DNA of 64,000 bases from contig NZ_FNAE01000001.1 in assembly GCF_900101755.1 (NCBI RefSeq), positions 1,736,001 to 1,800,000 of the forward strand, written 5' to 3'. This DNA is from Ectopseudomonas alcaliphila (GTDB lineage: Bacteria > Pseudomonadota > Gammaproteobacteria > Pseudomonadales > Pseudomonadaceae). The position numbers and the translations under genes were made by a program. The notes beneath the pieces were generated by a model. It worked only from the letters and a program-made list of their open reading frames with translations, was not told where the DNA came from and did not search any database. Each line of letters opens with the position of its first letter. Position 1 is the first letter of the stretch. Shown here in pieces: positions 20,772 through 37,814 of the stretch.

Positions 20772-22178
20772 ATGAGCCTGAACGACCACTGGATGCAACG
20801 CGACCTCGACGTGTTGTGGCACCCCTGCACCCAGATGAAGGATCACGAGCGCCTACCGCTGGTGGCGATTCGCAAGGCCTCCGGCGTCTGGCTGGAGGAC
20901 TTCGATGGCAAGCGCTACCTGGACGCGGTCAGCTCCTGGTGGGTCAATGTTTTCGGCCACGCCAACCCGCGCATCAACGCGCGCATTCGCGATCAGCTGG
21001 ACAGCCTCGAGCACGTGATGCTCGCCGGCTTTACCCACCAACCGGTGATCGAACTGTCCGAGCGCCTGGTGCAGATCACCCCGGCCGGTCTGAACAAGGT
21101 GTTTTACGCCGACAACGGTTCCTCGGGCATCGAAGTGGCGCTGAAGATGAGCTTCCACTACTGGCTCAACAGCGGCCAGGCGGGCAAGAAGCGCTTCGTC
21201 ACCCTGAGCAACAGCTATCACGGCGAAACGGTCGCAGCGATGTCGGTGGGCGACGTGTCTCTGTTCACCGACACCTATAAACCCCTGCTGCTCGACACCC
21301 TCAAGGTGCCCAGTCCGGACTGCTACCTGCGTCCCGAGGGGGTGACCTGGGAGGCGCATTCACGCGCCATGTTCGCCCACATGGAGCAGACGCTGGCCGA
21401 GCATCACCACGAGGTCGCGGCGGTGATCGTCGAGCCGCTGATCCAGGGCGCGGGCGGCATGCGCATGTACCACCCGATCTACCTCAGGCTGCTGCGCGAG
21501 GCCTGCGACCGCTATGGCGTGCACCTGATCCATGACGAGATCGCCGTCGGCTTCGGCCGCACCGGCACGATGTTCGCCTGCGAGCAGGCCGGTATCACCC
21601 CGGATTTTCTGGTGCTGTCCAAGGCCCTGACCGGCGGCTACCTACCGATGGCTGCGGTGTTGACCACCGACGACGTATACGGCGCCTTCTACGACGACTA
21701 CGCGACCCTGCGCGCCTTTCTTCACTCGCACACCTACACCGGCAACCCGCTGGCCTGCGCCGCCGCCCTGGCTACCCTGGACATCTTCCGTGATGACGAC
21801 GTGATCGAGCGCAACAAGGCGCTGGCTGCGCGCATGGCCAGCGCCACCGCGCACCTGGCCGAGCACCCGCATGTCGCCGAAGTACGCCAGACCGGCATGG
21901 CCCTGGCCATCGAGATGGTGCAGGACAAGGCCAGCAAGACGGCCTATCCCTGGCAGGAACGACGCGGCCTGCGCGTGTACCAGCACGCCCTGGAACGTGG
22001 CGCGCTGCTGCGGCCATTGGGCAGCGTGGTGTATTTCCTGCCGCCCTACGTCATCACGCCCGAGGAGATCGATTTCCTCGCCGAGGTGGCCAGCGAAGGC
22101 ATTGATATCGCCACCCGCGAATCGGTCAGCGTGGCGGTGGATCACAGCCACTATCCGCATCATCGCGACCCGGGCTAG
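20772..22178 (+). CDS. bioA: adenosylmethionine-8-amino-7-oxononanoate aminotransferase
   Basis: 468 residues from the ATG at 20772 with GGAGA at 8-nt spacing. The opening WMQRDLDVLWHPCTQMKDH and the pattern VSSWWVNVFGHANPRIN are specific to BioA among class III aminotransferases. The PLP site reads HDEIAVGFGRTG and the lysine lies in VLSKALTGGYLPMAA. BioA converts KAPA to DAPA with S-adenosylmethionine as amino donor in biotin synthesis. The other bio genes are not in this window, so bioA stands apart, here followed by rsmE. Confidence 0.96.
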   Translation: MSLNDHWMQRDLDVLWHPCTQMKDHERLPLVAIRKASGVWLEDFDGKRYLDAVSSWWVNVFGHANPRINARIRDQLDSLEHVMLAGFTHQPVIELSERLVQITPAGLNKVFYADNGSSGIEVALKMSFHYWLNSGQAGKKRFVTLSNSYHGETVAAMSVGDVSLFTDTYKPLLLDTLKVPSPDCYLRPEGVTWEAHSRAMFAHMEQTLAEHHHEVAAVIVEPLIQGAGGMRMYHPIYLRLLREACDRYGVHLIHDEIAVGFGRTGTMFACEQAGITPDFLVLSKALTGGYLPMAAVLTTDDVYGAFYDDYATLRAFLHSHTYTGNPLACAAALATLDIFRDDDVIERNKALAARMASATAHLAEHPHVAEVRQTGMALAIEMVQDKASKTAYPWQERRGLRVYQHALERGALLRPLGSVVYFLPPYVITPEEIDFLAEVASEGIDIATRESVSVAVDHSHYPHHRDPG

Positions 22179-22179
22179 C

Positions 22180-22262
22180 AGCAGTTGCAAGCGACAAGCC
22201 GCAAGTAACAGCAGGAGCGCGCAGTGCTTTAAACTTGCCGCTTCCAACTTGCCACTTGCAGC
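22180..22262. repeat. imperfect CAAGC/CTTGC repeats between bioA and rsmE
   Basis: Several CAAGC, GCAAG, CTTGC and ACTTGC units (for example TTGCAAGCGACAAGCCGCAA, then ACTTGCCGCTTCCAACTTGC) can fold on themselves. Similar degenerate stretches are common in Pseudomonas intergenic DNA. No terminator is obvious. Confidence 0.45.
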
Positions 22263-22269
22263 CGTCCTT

Positions 22270-22995
22270 ATGCGTCTCTCCCGCTTCTTCATCGATGCCC
22301 CGCTCTCCCTCGGCCAGCACGAGCTGCCCGAGGCGCAGGCCCATTACATCGGCCGCGTACTGCGCCACGCGGTGGGTGACGCCGTGCAGTTGTTCGACGG
22401 CAGCGGCCAGGAATACCTCGGCGAACTGATCGAAGTGGGCAAGAAGAGCGTACGTGTCGAACTGCGCGAAGCCATCGCCGGACTCAGCGAATCCCCTCTG
22501 CGCATTCACCTCGGCCAGGGCCTGTCGCGCGGCGAGCGCATGGACTGGGCCATTCAGAAAGCGACCGAACTGGGCGCAGCGGAGATCACCCCGATCGTTT
22601 CGGCGCGCTGCGAAGTACGCCTGAAGGACGAGCGCGCCGACAAACGCATGGCCCACTGGCGCCAGGTGGCAATCAGTGCCTGCGAGCAATGCGGCCGCTC
22701 GGTGCTGCCGGTGATCAACCCGCCACTGGAACTGGCAGCCTGGCTGCAGCAGATCGAAGCCGACCTGAAGCTGGTGCTGCACCCGGTCGCGGCCCCCCTG
22801 CAAAGCCACGATAAACCGCACAGCCTGGCCTTTCTGATCGGCCCGGAAGGCGGTTTGAGCGATGCCGAAGTGGATCAGGCCAAGGACGCCGGCTTCCACG
22901 CAGCCCGCCTCGGCCCCCGCGTTCTGCGCACGGAAACGGCCCCCGTGGTGGCCCTGAGCGTCGCTCAACAGCTCTGGGGCGACCTTCAGGCGTAA
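22270..22995 (+). CDS. rsmE: 16S rRNA m3U1498 methyltransferase
   Basis: 241 residues; the ATG at 22270 starts MRLSRFFIDAPLSLGQHELP, followed by AQAHYIGRVLRHAVGD, the RNA-binding PUA-like domain. The SPOUT knot at the C-terminus shows FLIGPEGGLSDAEVD and LGPRVLRTETAPVVAL, which bind SAM. It methylates N3 of U1498 in 16S rRNA in the assembled 30S subunit. An overlapping longer frame inside bioA is rejected because it has no similarity before this Met. It lies 91 bp after bioA. Confidence 0.94.
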   Translation: MRLSRFFIDAPLSLGQHELPEAQAHYIGRVLRHAVGDAVQLFDGSGQEYLGELIEVGKKSVRVELREAIAGLSESPLRIHLGQGLSRGERMDWAIQKATELGAAEITPIVSARCEVRLKDERADKRMAHWRQVAISACEQCGRSVLPVINPPLELAAWLQQIEADLKLVLHPVAAPLQSHDKPHSLAFLIGPEGGLSDAEVDQAKDAGFHAARLGPRVLRTETAPVVALSVAQQLWGDLQA

Positions 22996-23200
22996 AATGT
23001 CGCCTTGCCGTAACAAAATGTGACCTCAAGAGATTGCAAGAGAAGCAGTCTTTGTCATGCTCTGCGCGCCGCACGCGCGACCCGCTCACCAGCAACCCGT
23101 GCGCGGCCGAGGCCGGCGCCCTGCAGCGCCGTTCTCTTCCAATAACAAACAACGGGCCTCGGCCCCGCCCAAAAGGCGGCCGCATGCCCAGGAGCATTGC

Positions 23201-24682
23201 ATGAACGAACTGGTCTCGACCCTTAACGGTCTGGTCTGGAGCCCGGCGCTGATCTATCTATGTCTCGGCGTTGGTCTCTACTTCTCCCTGCGCGGCCGCT
23301 TCCTCCAGGTTCGCCACTTCAAAGAAATGATTCGCCTGATGTTCACCGGCAAGACCGATGAGCACGGCATCACCTCCTTCCAGGCGCTGACCATGACCCT
23401 CGCTGGTCGTGTCGGTACCGGTAACATCGCCGGTGTGGCCACAGCCATCACCTTCGGTGGCCCCGGCGCCATCTTCTGGATGTGGATGGTGGCCTTCCTC
23501 GGCGCCAGCTCGGCGTTCGTCGAGTCCACCCTTGGCCAGGTGTACAAGGAAAAGCTCAACGGTGAATACCGTGGCGGCCCGGCCTTCTACATCGAAAAAG
23601 GCCTGGGCCTTAAGTGGTATGCCTGGCTGTTCGCCGTGGTAACCGTATTCGCCTGCGGCATGCTGCTGCCGGGCGTACAGGCCAACTCCATCGCCTCCAG
23701 TGCGCAAACCGCGTTCGGCATCGAGCCGACCGTCACTGCAGCCCTGCTGGCAATCCTGATCGGCCTGATCATCTTCGGCGGCGTTAAGCGCATCGCTCAC
23801 TTCACCCAGGTAGTGGTGCCGTTCATGGCGCTGGGCTACATCCTGGTTGCCATGGTGATCATCCTGCTGAACATCGAGAAGCTGCCGGAAGTGATCGTAC
23901 TGATCTTCCGTAGCGCCTTCGGCCTCGAAGCTGGCTTCGGCGCCATCGTCGGCATGGCCATTCAGTGGGGCGTGAAGCGCGGCGTTTACTCCAACGAAGC
24001 TGGCCAGGGCACCGGCCCGCACGCCTCGTCGGCCGCTGCCGTCAGCCACCCGGCCAAGCAGGGCCTGGTTCAGGGCTTCTCGGTCTACATCGACACCCTG
24101 TTCGTCTGCTCCGCCACCGCGTTCATGCTGCTGATCACTGGTCAGTACAACGTCCAGGCTCCCGATGGCAGCGCGCTGTTCACCGGCATTGCCGGCGTCG
24201 CCGCTGGCCCGGGCTACGTGCAGACCGCGATGGAGAACATGATGCCCGGCTTCGGCAACGCCTTTGTCGCCATCGCCCTGTTCTTCTTCGCCTTCACCAC
24301 CATCCTGGCGTACTACTACATCGCCGAAACCAACATTGCCTATATCAACCGCAAGGTGAATCGCCCCATCCTCACCCTGCTGCTGAAGTTCGCCATCATC
24401 GCGGCTACCGTCTACGGCACCGTACGCAGCGCCACCGTTGCCTGGGACCTGGGCGATCTCGGCGTAGGCCTGATGGCCTGGCTGAACATCATCGCCATCC
24501 TGCTCATGCACAAGATCGCTTACAAGTGCCTGAAGGACTACGAGCAGCAAAAGGACGAAGGCAAAGACCCGGTCTTCCACCCGGAGAAGCTCGGCATCCC
24601 CAACGCCGACTACTGGAGCAACACCACCGCGGAAGACAACCTGACTGCTGAGAAGTCCGAAGTGCAGCAACCGCAGCGCTGA
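23201..24682 (+). CDS. alanine/glycine:sodium symporter (AGCS family)
   Basis: 493 residues from the ATG at 23201 (AGGAG with 6-nt spacing); the upstream in-frame ATG adds a polar leader. About eleven membrane helices. The AGCS signature GRVGTGNIAGVATAI (about residues 69-83) and GAIFWMWMVAFLGASSAFVE are clear, as is GVYSNEAGQGTGPHASSAA (about residues 262-280) involved in substrate and Na+ binding. It imports alanine or glycine with sodium. It has its own leader of ~200 bp and ends at a strong terminator shared with the convergent chpC gene. In the P. aeruginosa cluster as I recall it, chpD and chpE lie in this position relative to chpC. Confidence 0.93.
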   Translation: MNELVSTLNGLVWSPALIYLCLGVGLYFSLRGRFLQVRHFKEMIRLMFTGKTDEHGITSFQALTMTLAGRVGTGNIAGVATAITFGGPGAIFWMWMVAFLGASSAFVESTLGQVYKEKLNGEYRGGPAFYIEKGLGLKWYAWLFAVVTVFACGMLLPGVQANSIASSAQTAFGIEPTVTAALLAILIGLIIFGGVKRIAHFTQVVVPFMALGYILVAMVIILLNIEKLPEVIVLIFRSAFGLEAGFGAIVGMAIQWGVKRGVYSNEAGQGTGPHASSAAAVSHPAKQGLVQGFSVYIDTLFVCSATAFMLLITGQYNVQAPDGSALFTGIAGVAAGPGYVQTAMENMMPGFGNAFVAIALFFFAFTTILAYYYIAETNIAYINRKVNRPILTLLLKFAIIAATVYGTVRSATVAWDLGDLGVGLMAWLNIIAILLMHKIAYKCLKDYEQQKDEGKDPVFHPEKLGIPNADYWSNTTAEDNLTAEKSEVQQPQR

Positions 24683-24701
24683 CAATCTCGAGGCAGTAAC
24701 G

Positions 24702-24731
24702 AAAAAGCCCCGGCCAGTGCCGGGGCTTTTT
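24702..24731. terminator. bidirectional terminator between the symporter and chpC
   Basis: AAAAAGCCCCGG and CCGGGGCTTTTT pair around CCAGTG. A-runs and T-runs flank the GC stem on both strands, so it can end both convergent transcripts. Confidence 0.92.
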
Positions 24732-24760
24732 CATGGGCGATGTGATCGCGCCGGTTAGTC

Positions 24761-25231
24761 TCAGATCAGGCCAGCATCGGCAAGCAGTTGCTCCAGTGCG
24801 GCCAGATCAGGAATACGCACCACCTCATCAGCGACGCGCGCAGCACCCAGTTCCAGAGGTGCCAGTTCGACATCGGCCGCCTGCAGGTCACTGTCGACCT
24901 TCAGCGAGCGGGGAATGCCCTGCACCAGCAGGGCGATGAACTTGACCTTGGGTCGACCACCCAAGGCGTTGATCACCGCGACGCGGGCACCACCGGCGAC
25001 CTGCGCCTGGCCACCACTGGCGGCCTCGAAGGACAGCAGTGGCAGGCGCAGATCACGCCAGGCGATCTGGCCGAGAAACCAGTCGGGCGTGCCCTCAGTG
25101 ACCTGCGGCGCGCGATAGGGAATCAGCTCCGCCACCGCCACGTTGGGCAGCAGCAGGGTGCGGTCGGCCAGAGGCACCAGCAAGCCGGTGAGACTGGCGG
25201 CGCTGTTCTGGGTGGCGACGGCTTGGCTCAT
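24761..25231 (-). CDS. chpC: CheW-domain protein ChpC
   Basis: 156 residues from the ATG at 25231 (GAGGAC 7 nt upstream); an upstream Met inside chpB is rejected. One CheW/SH3-like domain covers most of the protein: LLVPLADRTLLLPNVAVAEL, then WFLGQIAWRDLRLPLLSFE and RVAVINALGGR. It is the second adaptor of the Pil-Chp system, thought to connect other receptors to the ChpA kinase, PilI being the main one for PilJ. It is the last gene of the minus-strand cluster and ends at the bidirectional terminator. Confidence 0.92.
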   Translation of the reverse strand: MSQAVATQNSAASLTGLLVPLADRTLLLPNVAVAELIPYRAPQVTEGTPDWFLGQIAWRDLRLPLLSFEAASGGQAQVAGGARVAVINALGGRPKVKFIALLVQGIPRSLKVDSDLQAADVELAPLELGAARVADEVVRIPDLAALEQLLADAGLI

Positions 25232-25241
25232 TGAAACGTCC

Positions 25242-26257
25242 TCAACTGCAATGTTCGGCGAGGTGATTGACCAGGGCCACGGCCAGCTCACGCGGGTCGG
25301 CGCTGAAGCTGCTGTAGCCACCCTCGCGCAGGCTATCCGGCATGCTCGGACTGGCGCAGCTGTCAGCGCGCTGGGTCCAGATCACGCCACCCTGGCGTTT
25401 GACGTAAGCGGCAGCAGCACTGCCATCGCTGCCCATACCGCTGAACGCGATCACGCCGCACTGGGCAGCGAACTGCTGCGCCAGGTTGAGCATCATCTGA
25501 TCAATGGAAGGACTGTAGGGCTCCGGCCAGCCGCGTTCGACGATCTGCATCGCCCCGTCTTCGGCAAAACCCATCTCGTTGCTGATCGGTACCACCACCA
25601 CTTCACCGCAACGTACCGGGTCGCCATGACGTGCCGGGTTGACGTGCCACTGGCTGTGCCGTCCGACCGCCTGCGGCAACGCCGCCTCGAAGCTGGCATC
25701 GATGTGCTGGGCATAGATGAAACCGATGGGCAGGCCACCCGGCAGTGCATCGAGGAATGCCTTGACCGCTGCCGGACCACCCAACGAGGCAGCCAGCAAC
25801 CATACCTGGCGGGCCGGTTCGCCAGCTTTCAGCGGCGTGTCGGCCAGTGATTGCGGCAACTCCAAGCGCGTCGGACGCTGCGCTTCGTCGAGCAGTGCCT
25901 GCAAGCTCGGCCCGACCGCCTGGGTTGGGTCGCCAATCAGGCGCTTGAGCTTGCCAAACAGGCTGCGTTCCCAGCGCGGGTAGTTCTCCGAATGGCGCTC
26001 GGGGGCATGCCCCTCGCCGAACAGCACCGGCGCGCTGGCACGCTCCAGCAGACTGTCGACCAGCGGCGAATCTTCCGACTGGGCCAGGTCCACCAACCAC
26101 AGGTCGGTGTCGCAGGCGGCCAGCGCTTCCTCGTCGAGCCGCGCCGGGTCGCTGTTGAGTACCACCTGATAACCGCCACCGGCCAATGCCTGCTGCAACA
26201 CATGGCGCTGCAGCGAGGTGTCGGCGATGACTGCAATACGCGCTGCGGTTCTGTCTG

Positions 26258-26261
<4 letters not shown>
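25242..26261 (-). CDS. chpB: receptor methylesterase ChpB (CheB-type)
   Basis: 339 residues. The C-terminal ~190 residues form the CheB catalytic domain with the Ser-His-Asp set: Ser in LAASLGGPAAVKAF, His in IYAQHIDASFE, and Asp in SGMGSDGSAAAAYV. The N-terminal ~110 residues look like a degenerate receiver: IAVIADTSLQRH lacks the paired acidic residues, while LWLVDLA keeps one Asp, so normal phosphorylation is doubtful. ChpB demethylates PilJ, opposing PilK. Its ATG overlaps the chpA stop (ATGA, 26258-26261), so the two are translationally coupled. Confidence 0.93.
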
Positions 26262-33571
<7,310 letters not shown>

Positions 33572-33596
33572 AGCCACTCCACTCATAAACTTGGCC

Positions 33597-34475
33597 TTAT
33601 CCCTTGCGGGTAAACGCCAGAACTCGCTCGTCGGCTACCGGCACCAGTTGCGGGTGCTGCCAACCGGCTACTTCGCCCACGCCCACGACCAGCAGGCCAC
33701 CCGGCGCCAGGCTTTCGGCCAGGCGATTGAGGATGTCGCGGCGACGCCAGCGGCGGAAATAGATCAGCAAGTTCTGACAGAAAATCACATCCATGCCGGA
33801 CATCGGCGCCTTGGCCAGTTCCAACACATTGAGCTTGGCGCAACACACACGCGCTGCCAGGCTCGGTACCACCTTGAAGCGTCCATCGGCCTGGGCGAGA
33901 AAGTAGCGCTCGCGCAGCTCGTCACTCACCTGCTCCAGGCGTCGTGCCGAGTAGCACGCCTCGCGTGCCTTGCTCAGTGCGCCCTGACTGATATCCGTAC
34001 CGGTCACCGCGAAGTGCTCGGGTAACTCGCTGCCCTGAAGAACCTCCGCGGCCAGAATCGCCAGCGAATAAGGCTCTTCACCACTGGAGCAACCCACGCT
34101 CCACAATTCCCAGGGTTTGCCCAGGCCTGCCGCCAGACGCTCCTGCAGATACTGCGAGAGCACCTCGAAGGAAGGCGGGTGACGAAGGAAGCGGGTTTCC
34201 TGCACGGTCAGACGATCCAGCAGGGTCGACCACTCCACCGCGCCACGCGGGCCGTCGGTGACCTGACGGTAATAGCTGGCGTAATCCGTGACGCCCAGTT
34301 CGCGCATACGTGCACTCAGGTTGGTCTGCAGAAAGGCGCGCCGCTGCTCGCTGATCACCACACCGGTACGCGCCTCAAGCAACGTCTGCCAGTCGTGAAA
34401 ATCGGCTTGCGACATATCGGCCACCGGGCGCAATGCCCAAACGCCCGCTGACTGCATACCTTCGCCCTGAGTCAT
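33597..34475 (-). CDS. pilK: receptor methyltransferase PilK (CheR-type)
   Basis: 292 residues. The N-terminal all-helical CheR domain (FHDWQTLLEARTGVVISEQR, then RMRELGVTDYASYY) precedes the SAM-binding domain with LWSVGCSSGEEPYSLAIL near residue 120, TDISQGALSKAREACYS, and VIFCQNLLIYF. It methylates glutamates of PilJ with SAM, opposing ChpB. The gap to chpA is about 25 bp and to pilJ 42 bp, so it is inside the same transcript. Two Met codons near the start (M1 and M7) are both possible. Confidence 0.94.
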   Translation of the reverse strand: MTQGEGMQSAGVWALRPVADMSQADFHDWQTLLEARTGVVISEQRRAFLQTNLSARMRELGVTDYASYYRQVTDGPRGAVEWSTLLDRLTVQETRFLRHPPSFEVLSQYLQERLAAGLGKPWELWSVGCSSGEEPYSLAILAAEVLQGSELPEHFAVTGTDISQGALSKAREACYSARRLEQVSDELRERYFLAQADGRFKVVPSLAARVCCAKLNVLELAKAPMSGMDVIFCQNLLIYFRRWRRRDILNRLAESLAPGGLLVVGVGEVAGWQHPQLVPVADERVLAFTRKG

Positions 34476-34517
34476 GGCTGTATAGCGAAGGCTGCCGCCA
34501 GCCTCCGCACTCCTTTA

Positions 34518-36554
34518 TCAGGCGTCTGGCAGGGTGAAACCGGACACCGACTTGCGCATCTCACTGGCCATCTTGGCCAGGTTACCAATGCTCTTGGCGG
34601 TGGCGGTGGTACCCGAGGACGTCTGCGAAGTGATCTCCTGGATCACGTTCATGGTGTTGGAAATGTGGCCGGCCGAAGAGGCCTGCTGACGGGCGGCGTT
34701 GGAAATGTTCTGGATGAGGGCCGCGAGGGTTTTCGATACCTTCTCGATCTCTTCCAGTGCCACACCGGCGTCCTGCGCCAGGCGAGCACCGCGAACCACT
34801 TCGGAAGTCGTCTGCTCCATGGAGATAACGGCTTCGTTGGTGTCGGTCTGAATGGTCTTTACCAGCGCCTCGATCTGCTTGGTCGCCGCCGAGGAACGTT
34901 CTGCGAGGCGTTGTACCTCGTCCGCTACCACGGCGAAGCCGCGGCCTGCATCACCGGCCATGGAGGCCTGGATCGCGGCGTTCAGTGCGAGGATGTTGGT
35001 CTGGTCGGCAATGTCGTTAATCAGGCTAACGATGTCACCGATCTCCTGGGACGATTCACCGAGGCGCTTGATCCGCTTCGAGGTGTCCTGGATCTGCTCA
35101 CGGATGTTATCCATGCCGGTGATGGTGTTGTGTACGACTTCGTTACCCTTGTTGGCGATGGCTACGGAACGTTCCGCTACCGCGGAGGATTCCGAGGCGT
35201 TCGCCGATACCTGGTCAATCGACACGGCCATTTCGTTGATCGCCGCAGATGCACCGGCGATTTCCTGGGCCTGGTGCTCGGACGCTTCAGCCAGGTGCAT
35301 CGCCGTGGCCTGGGTTTCCTGGGCCGCACCGGCTACCTGAACGGCGGTCAGGTTGATGGTGGCTACCAGGTCGCGCAGCTGGTCGATGGAGTAGTTGATG
35401 GAGTCAGCGATGGCACCGGTGAAGTCTTCGGTTACCGTCGCGGCCACGGTCAGGTCACCGTCGGCGAGGTCGGCGATTTCGTCGAGCAGACGCAGAATCG
35501 CGGCCTGGTTGCGTTCGTTCTTCTCGGCGGTCTCGGCCAGACGACGGTTGGTTTCACGCACCATCACCAGAGCGGTGAGGATGATCGAACCCAGTGCCAG
35601 GGCACCCAGCACGTAGCCGAACAGGGTATTGATGGCACGGCCCGAGGCCAGGTCTTCGAAACCGACGGCCAGCTCGGACGCCTTGTCCAGCAGGGTCTGC
35701 GACACGGTGAAGATGGAGCTCGCCGATTCACGTACCTGGAACAGTTCCGGCGAAGTCTCGAGAATCTCGTCCACCGAACCGGATACGAATTCGAACAGTT
35801 CGGAAATCTCGGCCAGACGCTCGAGAGCCTCCTCGTCGGTCACCTGACTGATTTCCATCGCCGCGTTGCCTTCGAGCATCGCAGCCAGTACACGACCGAA
35901 CAGGCTGGCATCACGACCGAACATGTCGGCGGCCTGTACCGAGTCTTCGTCACCGGCCAGTACCTTGTTCACCGAGCCGAGGATACGTTCGGCCAGCAGC
36001 GACTGACGCTGGGCCACAGAGACCTGGGCTGCCGGCGCACCGCTCTCCAGCAGAATGTCGACCACTTCCTCGTACTCGACCTGCAGCTGCGGAATGGTTT
36101 CCGCCAGGGTGGCGGCTACCTGGTGCAGCGACAGTACGGTCTGCTCACTGGCGATAATGGCGTCAGTGTTCTGCCGCAGGCTGTCCCAGTCCTGTTGCAC
36201 CGCAGCCATCTGCGCTTGCACCGAAGAGGGCGCCGGAGGCAAGCCGGTATTGGCATCGCCATCGGTCAGGTAGCTCCAGCGCTGCTGGAAGTCGTTACGC
36301 GCAGCACGCAGCAGGCCGAAGGCCTCTGCCTTGCCCGCCGCAGCCTCAGTGGCGTTGTTGGCGATACGCTGGGACAGTACCCGCAGCTCACCGGAGTGGC
36401 TGATGTACTCGGTATCGTAGTTGGACTGGGTATTGATGTAGGCGAAGTTCGCGAACAACAGCACGATGGAAACAATGAGCACGACGAACAGCGCCGCGAT
36501 CAGCGTGCTGCTACGTGCTCCGACCAACAAATTACCTGCATTGAATTTTTTCAT
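34518..36554 (-). CDS. pilJ: type IV pilus chemoreceptor PilJ
   Basis: 678 residues from the ATG at 36554, giving [20 protein letters not shown], which matches PilJ of other Pseudomonas as I recall; a longer frame upstream is untranslated leader. A first membrane helix at about 19-40, a periplasmic region of ~270 residues with two PilJ-type sensor repeats ([39 protein letters not shown]), a second helix near 307-330, then HAMP and signalling domains. The hairpin tip [20 protein letters not shown] has the PilJ-type Gln-Ala-Ser change. PilJ clusters at cell poles and senses pilus retraction via PilA. It signals through PilI, ChpC and ChpA. Confidence 0.96.
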   Translation of the reverse strand: MKKFNAGNLLVGARSSTLIAALFVVLIVSIVLLFANFAYINTQSNYDTEYISHSGELRVLSQRIANNATEAAAGKAEAFGLLRAARNDFQQRWSYLTDGDANTGLPPAPSSVQAQMAAVQQDWDSLRQNTDAIIASEQTVLSLHQVAATLAETIPQLQVEYEEVVDILLESGAPAAQVSVAQRQSLLAERILGSVNKVLAGDEDSVQAADMFGRDASLFGRVLAAMLEGNAAMEISQVTDEEALERLAEISELFEFVSGSVDEILETSPELFQVRESASSIFTVSQTLLDKASELAVGFEDLASGRAINTLFGYVLGALALGSIILTALVMVRETNRRLAETAEKNERNQAAILRLLDEIADLADGDLTVAATVTEDFTGAIADSINYSIDQLRDLVATINLTAVQVAGAAQETQATAMHLAEASEHQAQEIAGASAAINEMAVSIDQVSANASESSAVAERSVAIANKGNEVVHNTITGMDNIREQIQDTSKRIKRLGESSQEIGDIVSLINDIADQTNILALNAAIQASMAGDAGRGFAVVADEVQRLAERSSAATKQIEALVKTIQTDTNEAVISMEQTTSEVVRGARLAQDAGVALEEIEKVSKTLAALIQNISNAARQQASSAGHISNTMNVIQEITSQTSSGTTATAKSIGNLAKMASEMRKSVSGFTLPDA

Positions 36555-36606
36555 TTTCTGGCCCCCGCCTGGACCGACCGCACTACGGTTCCCATGTAAC
36601 GCCAAA

Positions 36607-36625
36607 GGGTCGGAAGAACCGACCC
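36607..36625 (-). promoter_or_regulatory. stem-loop in the pilI-pilJ gap
   Basis: GGGTCGG and CCGACCC pair around a 5-nt loop, 53 bp before the pilJ start on the minus strand, followed there by TTTGG. It lies in the unusually long 269-bp gap between pilI and pilJ and could be an attenuator or an RNA-processing or translation-control hairpin. No gene is apparent in the gap. Confidence 0.45.
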
Positions 36626-36823
36626 AACCGAAAATCCACAGGCCTTCTAAAAACCACCTGCGTTGGCAACACTGCGTTGAAAGCAACCTCGAAATGCGCA
36701 CTTACAGTAGCAAGCTGCACTTTCCGACCGCTTTCGCCTTGTCTTACCTGCCTCGACTCGGGCTTCCTGCTTCGCCCTACCTTCTGCATCCGTGCAGTCG
36801 TTGCCTACACTTTGAACGGCCTG

Positions 36824-37357
36824 CTAATACGCGACATCGAGAAAGACCTGATCGACTGCCAGCGCATGAGGGCTGAACACCAACCAGGGTTGTTCCCGCT
36901 GAAAAACACCATGAATGAACGGTGCAATGCTCGCCTCGAGAGGCGGCAACTGCTCGGAAAATGCATCCACGGGAAAATGTTGCATGCCGAAAACCTCGTC
37001 GACCGTAAGGCCAGCGAAGATTTCCTGATGGTCGACCACCAGCACTCGCCGCAGCTTGCGCAGCGGCGACAGTTCATTACCGAAGAATCCGCACAGGTCC
37101 ATGACCGGCAGCAGACGGCCACGCACGTTGGCCACCCCTTTGACCCAGCCCTTCACACCCGGCAGCAGGGTGTAGCGCGGCTCGTGCAGCACTTCACCCA
37201 CTTCTCCCATCGGCGCGACGAAGAACCGCTCGCCCATGCGAAAACCGATACCGCTCCAAGTCTGTACCGCTGCCTGCTGCGACGGCAGGCCAGCCGCCAG
37301 GACTCGGCAACGCTGATCAATCTCAAGGAGAATCTGGAAAGGAGTCTGCACGGACAT
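36824..37357 (-). CDS. pilI: CheW-like adaptor PilI
   Basis: 177 residues of one CheW domain: MSVQTPFQILLEIDQRCRVL, FRMGERFFVAPMGEVGEVL, the docking-strand region KGVANVRGRLLPVMDLCGF, then RRVLVVDHQEIFAGLTVDEV. PilI links PilJ to ChpA. The ATG at 37357 follows AGGAGAAT..GGAAAGGAG sequence with a good ribosome site. It lies 45 bp after pilH in the same transcript; the gap to pilJ is long. Confidence 0.94.
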   Translation of the reverse strand: MSVQTPFQILLEIDQRCRVLAAGLPSQQAAVQTWSGIGFRMGERFFVAPMGEVGEVLHEPRYTLLPGVKGWVKGVANVRGRLLPVMDLCGFFGNELSPLRKLRRVLVVDHQEIFAGLTVDEVFGMQHFPVDAFSEQLPPLEASIAPFIHGVFQREQPWLVFSPHALAVDQVFLDVAY

Positions 37358-37402
37358 GCCAGCCTTGGCCTTCTTTTTATTTAGTACGCGGACAGCACGG
37401 CA

Positions 37403-37768
37403 TCAGCCGGCCAGCACCGCATTGAGGGTCTTCAGCAAGGTGTCTTCGTCGATCGGCTTGGTCAGGTAGTCCTTGGCGCCCTGGCGCTTGCCCCAGACCT
37501 TGTCGGTTTCCTGATCCTTGGTGGTGACGATGATCACCGGGATGTGACTGGTCTCGGCGTCCTTGGTCAGCTGACGGGTCGCCTGAAAGCCGTTGAGGCC
37601 GGGCATGACGATGTCCATCAGCACCGCGTCGGGTTTCTCCTGGCGAGCCAGAGCCACGCCATCGGCGCCGTTTTCCGCCTTGAGCACCTGATGACCATGC
37701 TTTTCCAGCATGGCGGTCAGCTTGTACATCTCGGTCGGGGAGTCATCAACAATCAGAATTCGAGCCAT
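37403..37768 (-). CDS. pilH: CheY-like response regulator PilH
   Basis: 121 residues from the ATG at 37768 (MARILIVDDSPTEMYKLTA). It is a single receiver domain with acidic pair D8/D9, phospho-acceptor D52 in VLMDIVMPG, T in IVTTKDQE, and K in YLTKP. No output domain. PilH is linked with pilus retraction and with phosphate drain from ChpA/PilG. The ATG 12 nt upstream is rejected because the inner Met matches the family start. It lies between pilG and pilI. Confidence 0.95.
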   Translation of the reverse strand: MARILIVDDSPTEMYKLTAMLEKHGHQVLKAENGADGVALARQEKPDAVLMDIVMPGLNGFQATRQLTKDAETSHIPVIIVTTKDQETDKVWGKRQGAKDYLTKPIDEDTLLKTLNAVLAG

Positions 37769-37814
37769 GGTGTTTCCCAATACAGAAGTGGCGTACGGCG
37801 GTCAGGCCGGAACG

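Noticed and set aside
34665..36599. A 644-residue open frame antisense to pilJ, and similar long antisense frames across chpA.
   Set aside because: Codon-position GC bias makes long antisense frames common here, and each is covered by a gene with strong family motifs.
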